From: Camarhynchus parvulus
Taxonomy: Eukaryota; Chordata; Aves; Passeriformes; Thraupidae
NCBI RefSeq assembly: GCF_901933205.1
Contig: NC_044574.1
Span: forward strand, 23,855,733-23,919,732
DNA length: 64,000 nucleotides
Direction: 5' to 3'
Shown here in pieces: positions 47,278 to 60,700 of this stretch (position 1 is its first letter; each line of letters starts with the position of its first letter). The position numbers were made by a program, and so were the translations under genes. The notes beneath the pieces were generated by a model that was given only the letters and a program-made list of their open reading frames with translations, ran no database searches and had not been told where the DNA came from.

Positions 47278-50200
47278 CTCCTTGACAGTGGGTGGGTAAG
47301 CATCACTTAATTTTATTTTTAATGGTACTTTATACGCCACTTGTGTTATTGTAGTGAAGAGCCTGTTTATATAACCAAGATCCTTCTTTATACAAAAGCA
47401 AAACTCCCATGGCTTATGGCAGACATCTTCAGGGTATGCTACTGAGTTTTCTTTGTAGAAACCCATCAAGGCAGTGTGAAATATGTTTGGCTTCTAATCT
47501 AACTATTTTTGCTAAACCTGTTTTATTATAGGAAACTGTAAAAATTACTAGTTTCATTGGCTTGGCTTGAATTTTTTTTTTGTTATTATTTAATTTATTG
47601 TGCGCTGCTATAATTGACCATTAAAGAATTTAAATTTCCCTTCCTTTCCAGATCTTGAGAAGATGACATGCAGGCTTAATTCTTGAGTATTTAGATGCTA
47701 AATCCTTAAGAGGCTTTTTGTTTGTGGTATTAGTTGTTTATAAGAATCCTTTACCTTGATAGTCACTCTGCTCAGTTCCAGTATAACCTGCTACTGTTAA
47801 CTAGGGTTTTTCTAAAATTGTGTGCATATATGATGATTATTGCCAGCAATCCTTACCCTAGAAAAATGTCTAGCTTAACAACAGGGTTAATAATAGAGCT
47901 TGCATCTGATGTTAAAATTGACTTAAAGTAGTCTAGTGAATTCTTGATTGATGAGGAAGAGAAAATTCTCTTCATTTGCTCATTTGAAGAGAAACACTAT
48001 TTTGCTGGTTTTGGCTGTTCGGAGGTCGCATGCCTAGTACCAAAGACAGCTTGATTTTGAAATCAATCTTGACAAGCTAAGATTATGAAAAATAATACTG
48101 CTATGGCTTCTTGGCTTTGGCACCAGTGTCAGTGATTCACAGAGCACTTCACAGGCTAAGGAGCAGCATGGTGGAGGCAGGGGAAGCAATTCTTTAATTC
48201 TGCTCTGAATGGATGGATGAGTAAGGTAAGAGAGAAATGCTCTTCATTAATTGCTCCTTCACAGAGTGTTCTGCATGATCCCTGGTTCATGATGGAAATA
48301 AGACAGGGATTTTTACAATGTGTGATCTGATCCCACTGTGAGTTTCAGAAAGAACATCAAAGGAAAAGTTCTCTGTGATGGCTTTTTCCTTATGCTGTTC
48401 CAGCATCCAAATTCTCTCTACCTCTATCTGACTTTTCCACAGTCTTCAGATGAATCCCAGCCTTTCAGTTATCTACAAGCTATATGGAAAGTGGCTGCAC
48501 ATACTCTATGTAATGCACAAAACCCAGACCTCATCCTGATGCTGTAAATACATTCCCTCTGGTTTCCTTTCCTCTCAGTGTTGGTAAATCTCTGCAGAGT
48601 GCTGCAGTTGGGAGCAATCAAATGTCTGAGTGGACTACAATATAATTTAATAAATAAATTAGGCTGTTACCTGCAGTTCCTCAGACATACCTTGCTGTGT
48701 CTCAGGTTTTTCTCACCAACAATGAGGAAGCAAAATCTATGGAAAGATTAATATGTAAGAGTTCCAAAAATTTATTTTAGCTCTGGTACATACGTACATC
48801 AAAAATGCAAGTCAAGGGTTTTACATAATGTATTGATAGTGTTTGATAGAGCTGCATCCTCTGAATTCCTTCACATGGGGTGGGACTCTTGGAAGGAGAA
48901 GTTGTGAACTGAGGATGAAGAAAAGTGTTGTCTTCCACTCTGGGACCTTTTCATTTCCAGAGTGGCAGGAAAAAGCTCCAAATGATCTTTCCACTAAAAC
49001 GGAAGGCCAAGAAACTCAAAGGAATTTGTAGCTCAGCATCGGGTCACAGACTGGCACAAAGAGTTTTAACTGTTGCTCTGACTCGAGAAGTATAACCTTG
49101 TTTTTGCAAAAGCAGAGGCTGATACCCATATATAACTGATTTCAAGTGGGAGCAGAATGCCTCCATGGCTACAGAGGACAGGGGGTTGACGTTAAAAATC
49201 TCTTTGTGGGGCTTTGCCAGTGCTGTTCTCCATGAAATGCAGAAAGTTATGCTGTTGCATGGCAGCAGATTGTGGCTCTGGTGGAGGTTAGAGGTCTTAC
49301 TATGTGTCTTAAAACACATGTAATTCCCAAATCCAAACCTCTAACTTTAGTCTTCACCTGCATATAAATTTTCTAGGAAATTATGGAACTCAATTTAATT
49401 TCTTGTGCAAATTTTATATCTGATATCAGTGTATTGAACACTCTGTTTTAATTCTATTTCCAACAAAGACTGAAAATTCTTTGTCCAAAAGTCTACTTTA
49501 CTAATCTAGAAAATTCTTAGGTAAGAAATTTTTTTTAAGTCTGCTGTCAGAGAAGGGAAGCTTCTGTGTCTGAGGAAAAGCACTGAAGTTGTCCTCCCTT
49601 TTTTTTCCCCCTGAATTCCTGGTTTTGAGTATTAACTTCATGCCTTTGATGGCAATTTTGCTTGTATTTTCCATTTTCTTTTTTCCATTTTAAAAAGAGT
49701 CCTGGTGTGTTAGCTGAAGTCTGCTACTTGTCAGTGAGCATTTCCTGACTGTGTTTGGGAAAGGGAGAGGGATGAGAAGAGGCAGAAGTGCAGAAGTGGC
49801 TGCCCTGTCTCTGTCAGGCTGGTGCAGGCAGGGATGCCCAGTGTGCCAGGATGTTCATCCATGAATCCCTTGGCTTTGTTTCTGTGTGATTGTTACGATT
49901 CATTTCAGTGGGCTAACTCACATATATTGTTGCAACAAAAACAACTCTGGAAATTTTTTCAGTCCAGAGGCATAAATGTAACTATGTAATCTAAACAGGA
50001 AAAAAAAAAAAGAGAATAACTGTATAAGTATCTTTTTTCTGTTTGTCCTTTTCCAGATTCTGATGAGTTTTGTTTGAAGTTGTGGTTTGGAAAAAGGAAG
50101 CTATGCATTTAAGAGTATGCATGTGCAGTGTCTCTCACCTGACAGTGTTTGGATCAATTAAAGATAGGCAAGAAAATAATTTGTTTTCCAGAAAAAATCA

Positions 50201-50662
50201 TGCTTGCAAGGAAAAGAAGATGTCATAATCAGTGAGTCACAAAAGTGAGTCTTGCCTGAGTTCATAGAAATTATATAAAACCTTGGCCTTCTATCCTGCA
50301 CCTCCCAAACCCAATTTTTATTTCAACAAGGGGGCCTTCAGTTTTGGAATGACATGTTAAAAACCCAGAAATCAACAAAGTTTAATTGACTCAAATGATC
50401 CTTTATTAAAAACATCTTGCCTGTTCCAAAGGGAAGCAAAAGTACTCTCTAAACATTTTAATTGTGAACATGCAGGTCTTCAGTCTTGCTGGGACTTCGT
50501 TTTCTCCTTCTCTCAGACCAGAGCCACTCTGCCCATGTCACTGCTCTGCTGAGGGTGCTGGGCTGGAGGGCACTTTCTGGCAAGGCAGGTACTTCTGCCT
50601 GCTGGTGCTAAGGGCTGTAGGCAGTGCTACACTGATCTCTCAGGATGGCCCAGGTGCATGAC
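47278..50662 (+). other. LIMCH1: LIMCH1 intron 1, no feature recognised
   Basis: About 3.4 kb of AT-rich intronic DNA without a recognisable exon, transposon or RNA gene. Confidence 0.5.
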
Positions 50663-51788
50663 CACTGCTTGGAGTGGAGGTGGTGTGGTGGCAGTGCTCA
50701 GAGTGGAGGTGCTGTGGTGGCAGTGCTCGGAGTGGAGGTGCTGTGGTGGCAGTGCTTGGAGTGGAGGTGGTGTGGTGGCACTGCTTGGAGTGGAGGTGGT
50801 GTGGTGGCAGTGCTCAGAATGAAGGTGGTGTGGTGGCACTGCTCAGAGTGGAGGTGCTGTGGTGGCGGTGCTCAGAGTGGAGGTGGTGTGGTGGCAGTGC
50901 TCGGAGTGGAGGTGCTGTGGTGGCACTGCTCATTGTGGAGGGGCTGTGGTGGCACTGCTTGGAGTGGAGGTGGTGTGGTGGCAGTGCTCATTGTGGAGGT
51001 GCTGTGGTGGCACTGCTCGGAGTGGAGGTGCTGTGGTGGCACTGCTCATTGTGGAGGTGCTGTGGTGGCACTGCTCGGAGTGGAGGTGCTGTGGTGGCAC
51101 TGCTCATTGTGGAGGTGCTGTGGTGGCAGTGCTCGGAGTGGAGGTGCTGTGGTGGCAGTGCTCGGAGTGGAGGTGCTGTGGTGGCACTGCTTGGAGTGGA
51201 GGTGGTGTGGTGGCACTGCTTGGAGTGGAGGTGGTGTGGTGGCAGTGCTCAGAATGAAGGTGGTGTGGTGGCACTGCTCAGAGTGGAGGTGCTGTGGTGG
51301 CGGTGCTCAGAGTGGAGGTGGTGTGGTGGCAGTGCTCGGAGTGGAGGTGCTGTGGTGGCACTGCTCATTGTGGAGGGGCTGTGGTGGCACTGCTTGGAGT
51401 GGAGGTGGTGTGGTGGCAGTGCTCATTGTGGAGGTGCTGTGGTGGCACTGCTCGGAGTGGAGGTGCTGTGGTGGCACTGCTCATTGTGGAGGGGCTGTGG
51501 TGGCACTGCTCGGAGTGGAGGTGCTGTGGTGGCAGTGCTCAGAATGAAGGTGGTGTGGTGGCAGTGCTCAGAATGGAGGTGGTGTGGTGGCACTGCTCAT
51601 TGTGGAGGTGCTGTGGTGGCGGTGCTCAAAGTGGAGGTGCTGTGGTGGCACTGCTCAGAGTGGAGGTGATGTGGTGGCAGTGCTCAGAGTGGAGGTGATG
51701 TGGTGGCACTGCTTGGAGTGGAGGTGCTGTGGTGGCAGTGCTCATTGTGGAGGCGGTGTGGTGGCACTGCTCGGAATGGAGGTGGTGG
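50663..51788. repeat. 29-bp minisatellite, about 39 copies, with higher-order repeats
   Basis: The unit is close to GTGGAGGTGCTGTGGTGGCA followed by CTGCTCGGA (29 bp). Matching landmarks at 50675, 50820, 51255, 51545 and 51777 are separated by 145, 435, 290 and 232 bp, all exact multiples of 29, so the period holds across at least 1.1 kb without net indels. Units differ at a few positions (CTGTGG or GTGTGG; CTCGGAG, TTGGAG, CTCAGAG, CTCATTG, CTCAGAATGAAG). The order of variants from about 50,750 to 51,050 is repeated 435 bp later, showing a 15-unit higher-order duplication. Because 29 is not a multiple of 3, all forward frames are open for long stretches (up to about 331 codons, rich in Trp, Cys and Gly); this is not evidence of a gene. 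Confidence 0.96.
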
Positions 51789-54700
51789 CTCTCATGTGGT
51801 GGTTCCAGCTGGTGGTTCCAGCACAGGCAGCTGTTGCATTGCAGCTCCTGACATCCAGAGACTCTCAGACTGGCACAGCACAGAGAAGGGTGAGATATAT
51901 CCTCTGAGGAGATGAGCATAAAGCGAGCACAGGGTGTTAAAAATCAAGCTGGTGAAGTTGCAGTAGTTTTACCTCCCTTATCTTTCTATAATAATTTTCT
52001 CCCAGGAAGCAGTTAGATTTGCAGATATTCACTTGCTATGGGTGCCCTCCAACTAAAAGCATCAAACCCATCAAACTGGATCTGTAGTAGGACTGGATCT
52101 GAAGGATATGCAGCTTATGAAGGATGCACTGCAATTGGTTGGGAGAACCTTCTTGGAACCTTTTCTTCTAAACAGGAAAAGATCCCTATTTCTAGGTAAA
52201 AATGCATGTCAGTAATAAATGCTTTGTAACTTCATTCTTTTCACTCATTTTGCTTTGTGTTAGTAGCTTCAGGGGAGAAAGTAAACAAAGCAGTTATAGA
52301 TAGCTATGGGACAATTTAATGAAAATTCACAGGGGTAGCTCTGGGTGACATTCCAGTAAGATATAATAAAAAACTTGTCTACCGGTGCTTGCAGGATTTT
52401 ATCCAATAATATCCATTCATTGTAGTTCACTACTGTCTCTGAAATGATAGCTGAATAATAGCTTTGATTCTGTACTTTTTATTTTTGAATTTCGACCAAG
52501 ACTCTTGAGTGCATATTCTGGTCATAGGCAGATCTGATATTTGTGGTTTTTACATCCACCCTCAATATTTGTTAGTTTTTCACTGCAATTCTTAGTTCTC
52601 CATTGCATTACTGGGTTTTCTTTTTTTCTTTTCTTTTTTTTAAATAAATTGTGTGGAAAAAAATTGCATTTCAGCTTCCCACATTAAGGGCCTTGAAATC
52701 AATAGATCAAAGACAGAGCAGACTTGCTGGAAGTGGTGCAATCTCAAACTGTGTTGAAAGCTTTTGTTTTCTGCCTTTTTCCTGTCTCTTGGTATCTCCC
52801 AAGAGGGGAAGACCATGAGGGGGGTCTCTGTGTAGGGAAAGGGAGAATGCCATCATTACATGCTTGGGGTGCAGGGCTGTGTGACTAGAAGGAGCTGATT
52901 TTCACAAGCAGCAGTGGGGGCAGGCTTTGCACAGGACGAGGAGCTCCAATATGGAGCACCAAAGCAATGGTTTCCCATGGCTTGACCTGGTGTCCAGTAT
53001 GCCCAGGAAATAGGTGCTGTTGGAAAAACAGCTCATGGAGAAAGGACTGTCAGTGTTAACTATGAGCTGGGAACATTTCTCAGGGCGTGCAACTTCAGCC
53101 AGGTAGAAGTTTTCTTTTAGGATTGAGAGGGAAAACATAAGCATCTTGTATACAAAAATGTATGAAAAGAGCAAAACATAAGCTCCTATTTTTTGTTTGG
53201 TGGGGAGGGAGAGTGCTTTAAACTTAGAACTGCAGCAGCACAAAAGCTGTAAATGGTTGGTGAAGCAGATGTGATAGAGTCAACAAAGTTAAGATGCTTC
53301 CACGCATCAAAAACTCTTGCTGCTACTCTGTTGAGGATAAACTTTTATTTCTTCAAGAAAAAGCAAGTTAGAGAAATGGCTCTTCTACAGTGTAGAAAGC
53401 AGCTGACAGGGGCAGAAGGTCACTTCCAATGTGCACATTTGTGTCCTTTGTTGTCCAGAGGGGTATCACAGCAGAATTCCTTAGGACAATGGCATGAAAC
53501 GAAAAGAGCTGCTGTCTGACAAGTCTTCCACAACCAATTGCATTTATAGGTTGCCATGAAAATGTCTTGTGAACGACTGAGCTTGAAGCCAAGTGTGTTG
53601 ACCTGTGCACTTGTCCTACTCCTCAGAGCCATGATTTCTTCTTGCCAGAAGTCTAATGAGGCTGTTGGAGGGAAACAGCACGTCTGGGAATTTCTGGACT
53701 GCTGTAACTATAGCTCTTTCTCTCCCAGTGCAGTGACAGAATATTTGAAGTAATACAAGTTAGGAGAATTACAATTTTGTTCTTACTAGTAAAACAAAAT
53801 GCCCTTTTTTTTTTGTTCATCAACAGCCCATCTAACTTAAAATGCAGGTTTTGACTGAAGGGCTTTGAACCATTTTGCTTGCTGCTTGTGTGGGCAATGA
53901 TGGGGGATTTTTTTGTCTGTAAATGACTGTCCAGTAATCCATCTGTTAATGCACAGAAATATGGGTGGCAAAAGGCACTCACTTGATGAATTTGTCACAT
54001 GGATTCTGCGAGCTCTCTGCCTCCTATGTGCCTTAGGGGCTTAAAATATCTTTATATAGGATAATGGTTATTGCGAGCTTACTTGGGTAGTTGACATGAG
54101 TTGGTCATCCATGCCCCTTGTATCTTTGTATCCTGGTGCATATAACTTCAATGTTTTTCTTCTAAACTTACACAGAAATAAAGGAATTTAGGAAATTTAG
54201 TTGAGAGAAGGGAAGAAATGAGAATTAGCAGAGTCTGGATAAAGAGCTTCAAGAGAACACATCCAATAACAAGCACTTCAGAGAATATAAGCTAGATCAG
54301 GCATGTCTAATCCACTGTAAAATCTCTTTTTCCCCAGGATGTCCTGGTTGGAGTGGAGATCTCAGGCCCTGATCATTTTGCAGGATAGATGTAGCTCTTT
54401 ATACTGGAAATATTTGATAGCAATTCTGACTAGAGTGGGTTGCTCAGCAGAGCTTAATAGAGATTTCCTGGTACATTGTTTCTGTGAAGTCGTGTCTTCA
54501 GGAATTCTGCATTTAGTATTCCCTTCTATCACAGTAGAAAGTGAGAAGCATGAGTACAGACAGATACCAAATTGCCAGATCATCTCTTTGGAAGACACTT
54601 GGACTCAACTCTCAAATTAATTCCAGATTGACCCTACTCTGTTTCTGAAGAGAACAATTGCTTCTTTCCTTTACTGCTTCTGTCTTCGTCCTTCATAAAC

Positions 54701-57700
54701 CCTAGTTTTAAGACAGAAGATGGTGGAGGCAGGTTTCAGTTAAACTGTAGTGTGAGCTCCTGGTTTTGCTTTGAAGTTGGGCTGAACATGTTGCTTTCCA
54801 GGTCTAGGCAGTTGTTCCCTTAGTCGACTTGAACAGCATTTCATCCTGACAGCTGTTTTGCTGACATTATTCCCAGTTAGTTATTCATTGGGATTAAGGG
54901 CTTTCTGCAGCCAGAACTCTTTCCTGGGAGTGTGCTGTCATTTGGCAGACCATTAAACCAGTAATTCTACAGCGCTTAAAAATTTTAATTTGCCCTACAT
55001 TCTTCCTATTTGGAGTTCCAGTTTAATTGCTCTGTGGGCAAAGAATAAAAATTTACTATAAATACCCTAATTTTTCTCTCTGTTCCCCTTCCTGCAATAT
55101 TTTCAAGCCAAAACTTTAAGAGCCAGATGTTGGTAAGAATTGCTTTTTCCTGAGGTAACACAGGTGTGGGCTTGGGACTCTGTATACAACTGTTCCTTGA
55201 GCACTGAGTGAAGCCCATGAGAACAAAGTCACTCAGCATTCATCTGCATTGTTCACTCTCTGAAGATGGTTACTGTAGTTTCCAGATTTGGTCCCATGGA
55301 AGAGCCACCTGGTCCCTGGGAAGAGAGTACCTGTAATGGTGGTGATGATGACACTGGTGCTACCTCCTTCTGCTAGCGCTGGTGGCACAGGTGGTGTCCC
55401 TTCAACGTGATGTCCTCACCTCTCAAGGAGGTGGCAGCAGTGGTTCTTGCCAGCACAGTTGGGCTGGGTGAAGCCAGAGGAGAGTGCTTTGTGTTTTGTG
55501 GATACTTGGTGCTTGAATGGCCATTTCTTTCACTTCTCTGCTCCTTGGCAGTCACCTGATTGTAAATTGTCTTATGCTTTGAGAGTTACAGTTTTAAGCT
55601 AATGTGTAAGCAATCTTCCTGTAATTAAAATCAAGGATCAGTTCTGTTTTGGATCTGTAGCTTAGTTTATCCTGGCACTGGTCCAGACTGGATGGAGAAG
55701 CCGTTTCACTCTGCAGGCTTCTTTACTGCTGCTAAGCAGGTAAAAGGAAGAACTCTGACTGGGTTGCATGCTCTCAGAACATCTGTTTCTTTACTAATAT
55801 GTTTCTTAGTGGCCTTGGATCTATGGCATAATGAAGATAATGTTAAGCCTATGTGTTACTCTCTCATGGTTTGCATCCAATTTCAGCTCTAGTGCCACCT
55901 ACTCACACATTGTATCTATAATGTTTGGTGTATTCTAGAAATAATTGTGATAACCCCTTAATTTTTATAATATCTATACTCTTTCCTTTGGCTCATCTAT
56001 TTGTCCTGCTACCAGAGGGCATTGAATGAATTTGGTATGCTTCTGGTGAAAGCACTCACAGGCATGAAAGGAAAAAAAAAGTGGTTTTTATTATTAAAAA
56101 GAACAAAGTCTTCAACAAAGGGAAAAAGGACTGATGTCCCTTTCAACTGGAGAAAAATTTCTAACGCTCTGTTCAGCTGATGTGTGTTATCACACAGTTA
56201 AGTTTTTAGACTTAAGTTTTTAGACTTAACTGACTTTGGTTTAAGACACTACTAATTTTGAATACCAGCCCAGTTTATATTTGAAAATCTTTGGAAAAGC
56301 AGGTGTGTTCATGAGTATATCATCAGCAAAAAGATTTACTAGATAAGTACTGAGGAGTATTTTTTTAAAATAAGAGAGTCAGTCTATATATCCATCTTTC
56401 TCTCAAAGATCAAAGAATGTGAATCCCATTCCTTATCTTTGTACTGTGTCGTACTTTGCTATCCCAAGGATGGTTTAGGGTCACATTGCAGACCAAGCAG
56501 ATGATCCAGCTAAGCTTGTTGGAAGTGGAAGTGGAACAGAACTTTCTAGGCCTTTGTTGTTTTTGCAGTCAAAGTAAAGACTGCCAGCCCTGCCCTCCAA
56601 AGCCAAAGCCCACTGGTGCCCTAAAGTCCATCAGCTGGCTTCCATTTTCATTTTTATAGAGCAGACTACAGAGATTACTCTGTAATACTTGTACTACAAA
56701 TACTGCTTGGAATTTGATAGCCTTTGAAAGTGGCCCAGACTGGAGCCGAGATTATAGCTCAAGATGATCTTGTTATTTAGTTCCTGGTTGGGAGATTTCA
56801 TAACTCATGCCTTGAAAAACCATATTTTGTATATTTTCACCCTTGGTGATAGTGTCTCATTTCCGTATTGAGTCCAGATGTTTACTAGTTTTGTTTTCTA
56901 GCATTCTGATTTTAGGGTAAGTTTTTAAACTTTAGATAGAGTCCTTCTGGTTTGTTTGGTAGTTGTTGTTACCATAAGATTATATACGTTATATATTATA
57001 TGAGGAGACTTATAATTTTGCATTAGAAATCTAATGTGCTAAGAGTAACTTGGCATTAGTCAGTTTTCTATCTTTTGTTGTGGTTTCAAGTTAGGGTAGC
57101 AGAAGTAAATTTCATCATCCAAATGGGAAACAAAATTATTTGCATTTTTAAGTACATTCATGATTTTTTAAAAATCCATTATGATAGCTTCAAATACCAC
57201 AGAAGTCAGTTGGTATCATTTTGCATAGAGCTGAGGAAGGGTCTGTGCATTCCTCCAAGAATACCTTACTTTCTACACCAATAAGAGCTTTCATGTGTAC
57301 AGTACCAGGAAATCCAGCTTCGCACCCCACGAACAGCAGAGCTTGTGAGAAGACAAGGGAATATTAATGCAAATGATGCTTTCCTGTATATGTAGGATAT
57401 TTCTGGGCTGATGCTGGAGGTTTAGCCTCCACTAGAGCACAGGCAAACTGTTTGACTTCAGGAGGTCACAATGAACCTTCTTCCACTGGGCTTTTAAAAT
57501 TGTTTTCTTACTACTACTTTTAATTTGAACATATGCTTTCTCTGATTGTTTACTCTTTTGGCACTTCATCTCCTGACCTTTGCTTGCAGCATTTGTTAGA
57601 CTGAATTGCATGTACAAACTTAAAAATGTTAAATCATCAAGAGGTGTGCTGTATTCTCCTTTGGAAAACAAGCAGGTTTTTACCCCCCTCATAGGATACC

Positions 57701-60700
57701 CAGCGTCTCAGGACCTGATCTCACTGAAGACGGCTAAATGCAAATGAAATAAGAATTATCCCAGTCGTATGTTTCTGTCTTCAGTCTTGGAGAACGTGAT
57801 GAAATTTGCAAGGTCAGGCCTGCTAAAATAACACAATAGTGTTGTCTCTGCAAGCTTAGTTTCCCTTCATGGGCATGCATATTAAATACGTGGTCACTGC
57901 TGTGTTTCTCCTGAGTATCTCTTTAGCGCACAGAATGAATAGAGCAGCTCTCAATGAACAGCTATTCAGTGTTTCATTTTCTCCTCACTGTTCAACATGC
58001 CGTCCTGTGCCATGTTCTTTGTTTGCAGTTAAAACCAAATTCCAAGGATGGAATTATTTTCTCAGACTTTTGTGCTGCTCATCACTAAAGTATCTTTGCA
58101 AAAAAGTTCTGTGCAAACATGAACCTCATTTTATGCCTCCACTGTGAGTATCAGAATTGTGGTGCAGAGAAATTGATTCAAGACTGTATGCTAATTTGAG
58201 ACTCTTAAGACCTTGTATTCTTTGCCATGTACTTAGCATTCTGTGGCATTATAGAGGCACAGCTATGGCTCTCTTCTGTGTGCTGGGGTGCCAGGCACTC
58301 ACAGCAAATGAGCAGTGTGTGCCTGGTGATCTGCTCTCGAATCTTGGTGTCACTGATTGCACTGGGGACTCCACTGAGTGCAGTGGCATCAGCCAGGACA
58401 GTACTCAGATCTCAGATCAAGTGTGTAACTGGCTGAAATACAAGATCATCTTTTCAACCCCCTGCAATTCTTTCCTGCTTTTGCTGCCTGTGTACAAACT
58501 ATACAGGCAAGGAAATATCACTGTCCTTGCCTGAAACGCTGGTCTCTAAGACTTTCAATCTCAGTCTTCTGCAATATAAGTGATAGAATAAATCTGTCTT
58601 GTTTTAATACCAGCTCTTTATTCTTAATCAATCTCAGGCAGTTTCCTTTTCTCCTGTCTTCTCATTTCCCTTACTCTCATACTTCACTGGATTGTGCTTT
58701 AAACTTAGCACCAGCCAAAGTGACGGAGCAGTGTGGTGAGTGCTGTTGAATCCCAAGGTTTGGAACTGTTCTAACAGGGGAGAAGTGGGGCTGAAATGCT
58801 CCTAGCTAGGAAATCTTTTTTTATTCTATCAGGATACAGTCCTAGCGACTTATTTCTCTTGCTAATAGATGATAAAGATAAAATGCTGTAATTATAAGTA
58901 CTTTTCTGACCAGCATCGCAGGTCTTCTGTCTTCATCTCCTTGGATAAAGACAATTAAAGAGCTTGTCCAGCACAAATTTTCTGATTTGTGATATATATT
59001 TCAACTGGAATGTAATATTTTGCATTCTTATGATCATTTGGAAGTAAGAAGTCATGATGAATTAGTAGTTCATACATTAGGAGTTTTAAAAAGACATGTG
59101 GTAGGAGAGAGGGCTGGAGAGGCCAGCCCAGAACATCTGTCCTACTGTGTAGTGTCATCTGTTCCTTGGTATTCAGATTGTCTGAATTTCCATCTGAAAT
59201 TCAACATGTGAAGGTTATTAGATCAATTTTTTTCTGTCACAAAGGCTGTGGAAGCTTATTTTGCCAGTTGTCCTGGTAGCGAATCTGCTTGCTATCACTA
59301 TGTTTTTCTAAATCTGCTTTATCTCAGTAACATCATAGATAACTTCCGTAATTAAAATGAAAAATCAAAATGAAATCATTCATTTAATACCCACTATGCC
59401 CATTATTATAATATAATAGTATTAATTTTGAACTCTCTGGCATCTAATCTGTCTTGTGGCAGATTTAAAGTAGGGATCTTTATTTTTAAATTTTAAAATC
59501 TACAAATTTAATTTTCCTATTTTGATCAAGCTATGAGGTGTAAAAATTGCCTAAGGCTGTTTCGTACATTTATAAATAGATGCATATAATTTTTATAGTG
59601 GTTAAATGAAATTAATTAATTTCTCTTTGGAGACTACACTATAATGAAGGGTACATAATAAATTTGGGAACCATAATAAATTTGACTTAATATTGGTAAG
59701 CAGTAAATCAATTAGGTGTCATGGAAGTAGGATGACTTAGAAACTAAGTGGTATGTCTGGTATAAGCCACAATACAATAATGTTTTGAGCTTAATGTGCT
59801 AAATGTTCATAGGTAGTGGGTATTTGGCAAAATAAAGGACCCCTAAAGGAATATTGTGCAAAATTATCCAAACAACCCTAACTGACTATTTTGATATTTT
59901 TACCCCATAGGACTTCTTTGAGCATGCACAAGTCCTGTTACAATCCAGAAGGGTCTATGCAGTTGTAGGGACAGCACTGTCTCAGCTTAAAACCCTTTAG
60001 TTGTAAAATATGCCAACTATTTTTGAGGCCAACTGTCAGTAAGTTCTGGTGATCTGTAGCTGGTGATTCTTTATGAAACTGGGAGACTTAAAGAGAAAGT
60101 GTGTGTTAAATGTGCACACAGGCACACCAACCATGCAGTCAAAGTGATGTCATGTTTCTCTGCAGTTTGGAAGGCTCTGGGGAGAACAAAATGATAGTAT
60201 CACATTCAGATAGAAGGGAAATTTCTGGCTCATCTTAGTGAAATCATTTGTGCCTTGGAGACCCTTCAGGTTTTTAAAAAATTTGTCTATTTGGAGAGGA
60301 CATGGTGGCCCTTTAAATGTTTATGATAAAAGCTTGGAGTTTGCATCTGGTTTTGTGCTGTCACTGTAACATGAGCTGGTTTATCTGATATAAAAGCTCC
60401 AGGGAATCAGAAAGCTATATATTTAAGTTTTAGGATGGCATTTGTAAGACTCCTATTACCATTTTTAGAGGATAAGTGTTGATCAGAAAGGAAACCTTAT
60501 CTGTCTGTCTTTGAAGCACAGGGTCTACATCATACAAGTCTCTTTTGGTGTGTTGGCATGAAATCATTTCTCAGAACAATACTTGCACTATGACAGTGGG
60601 TGGAAGTGGAGGGTAGGCTCCCAAATGGGGACACAGGTAAGCAGAATAAAAGTTTTGGCTGGAACCCTGGGAAAATGCTTGCAGCTAGTGTCTCTTGTGG

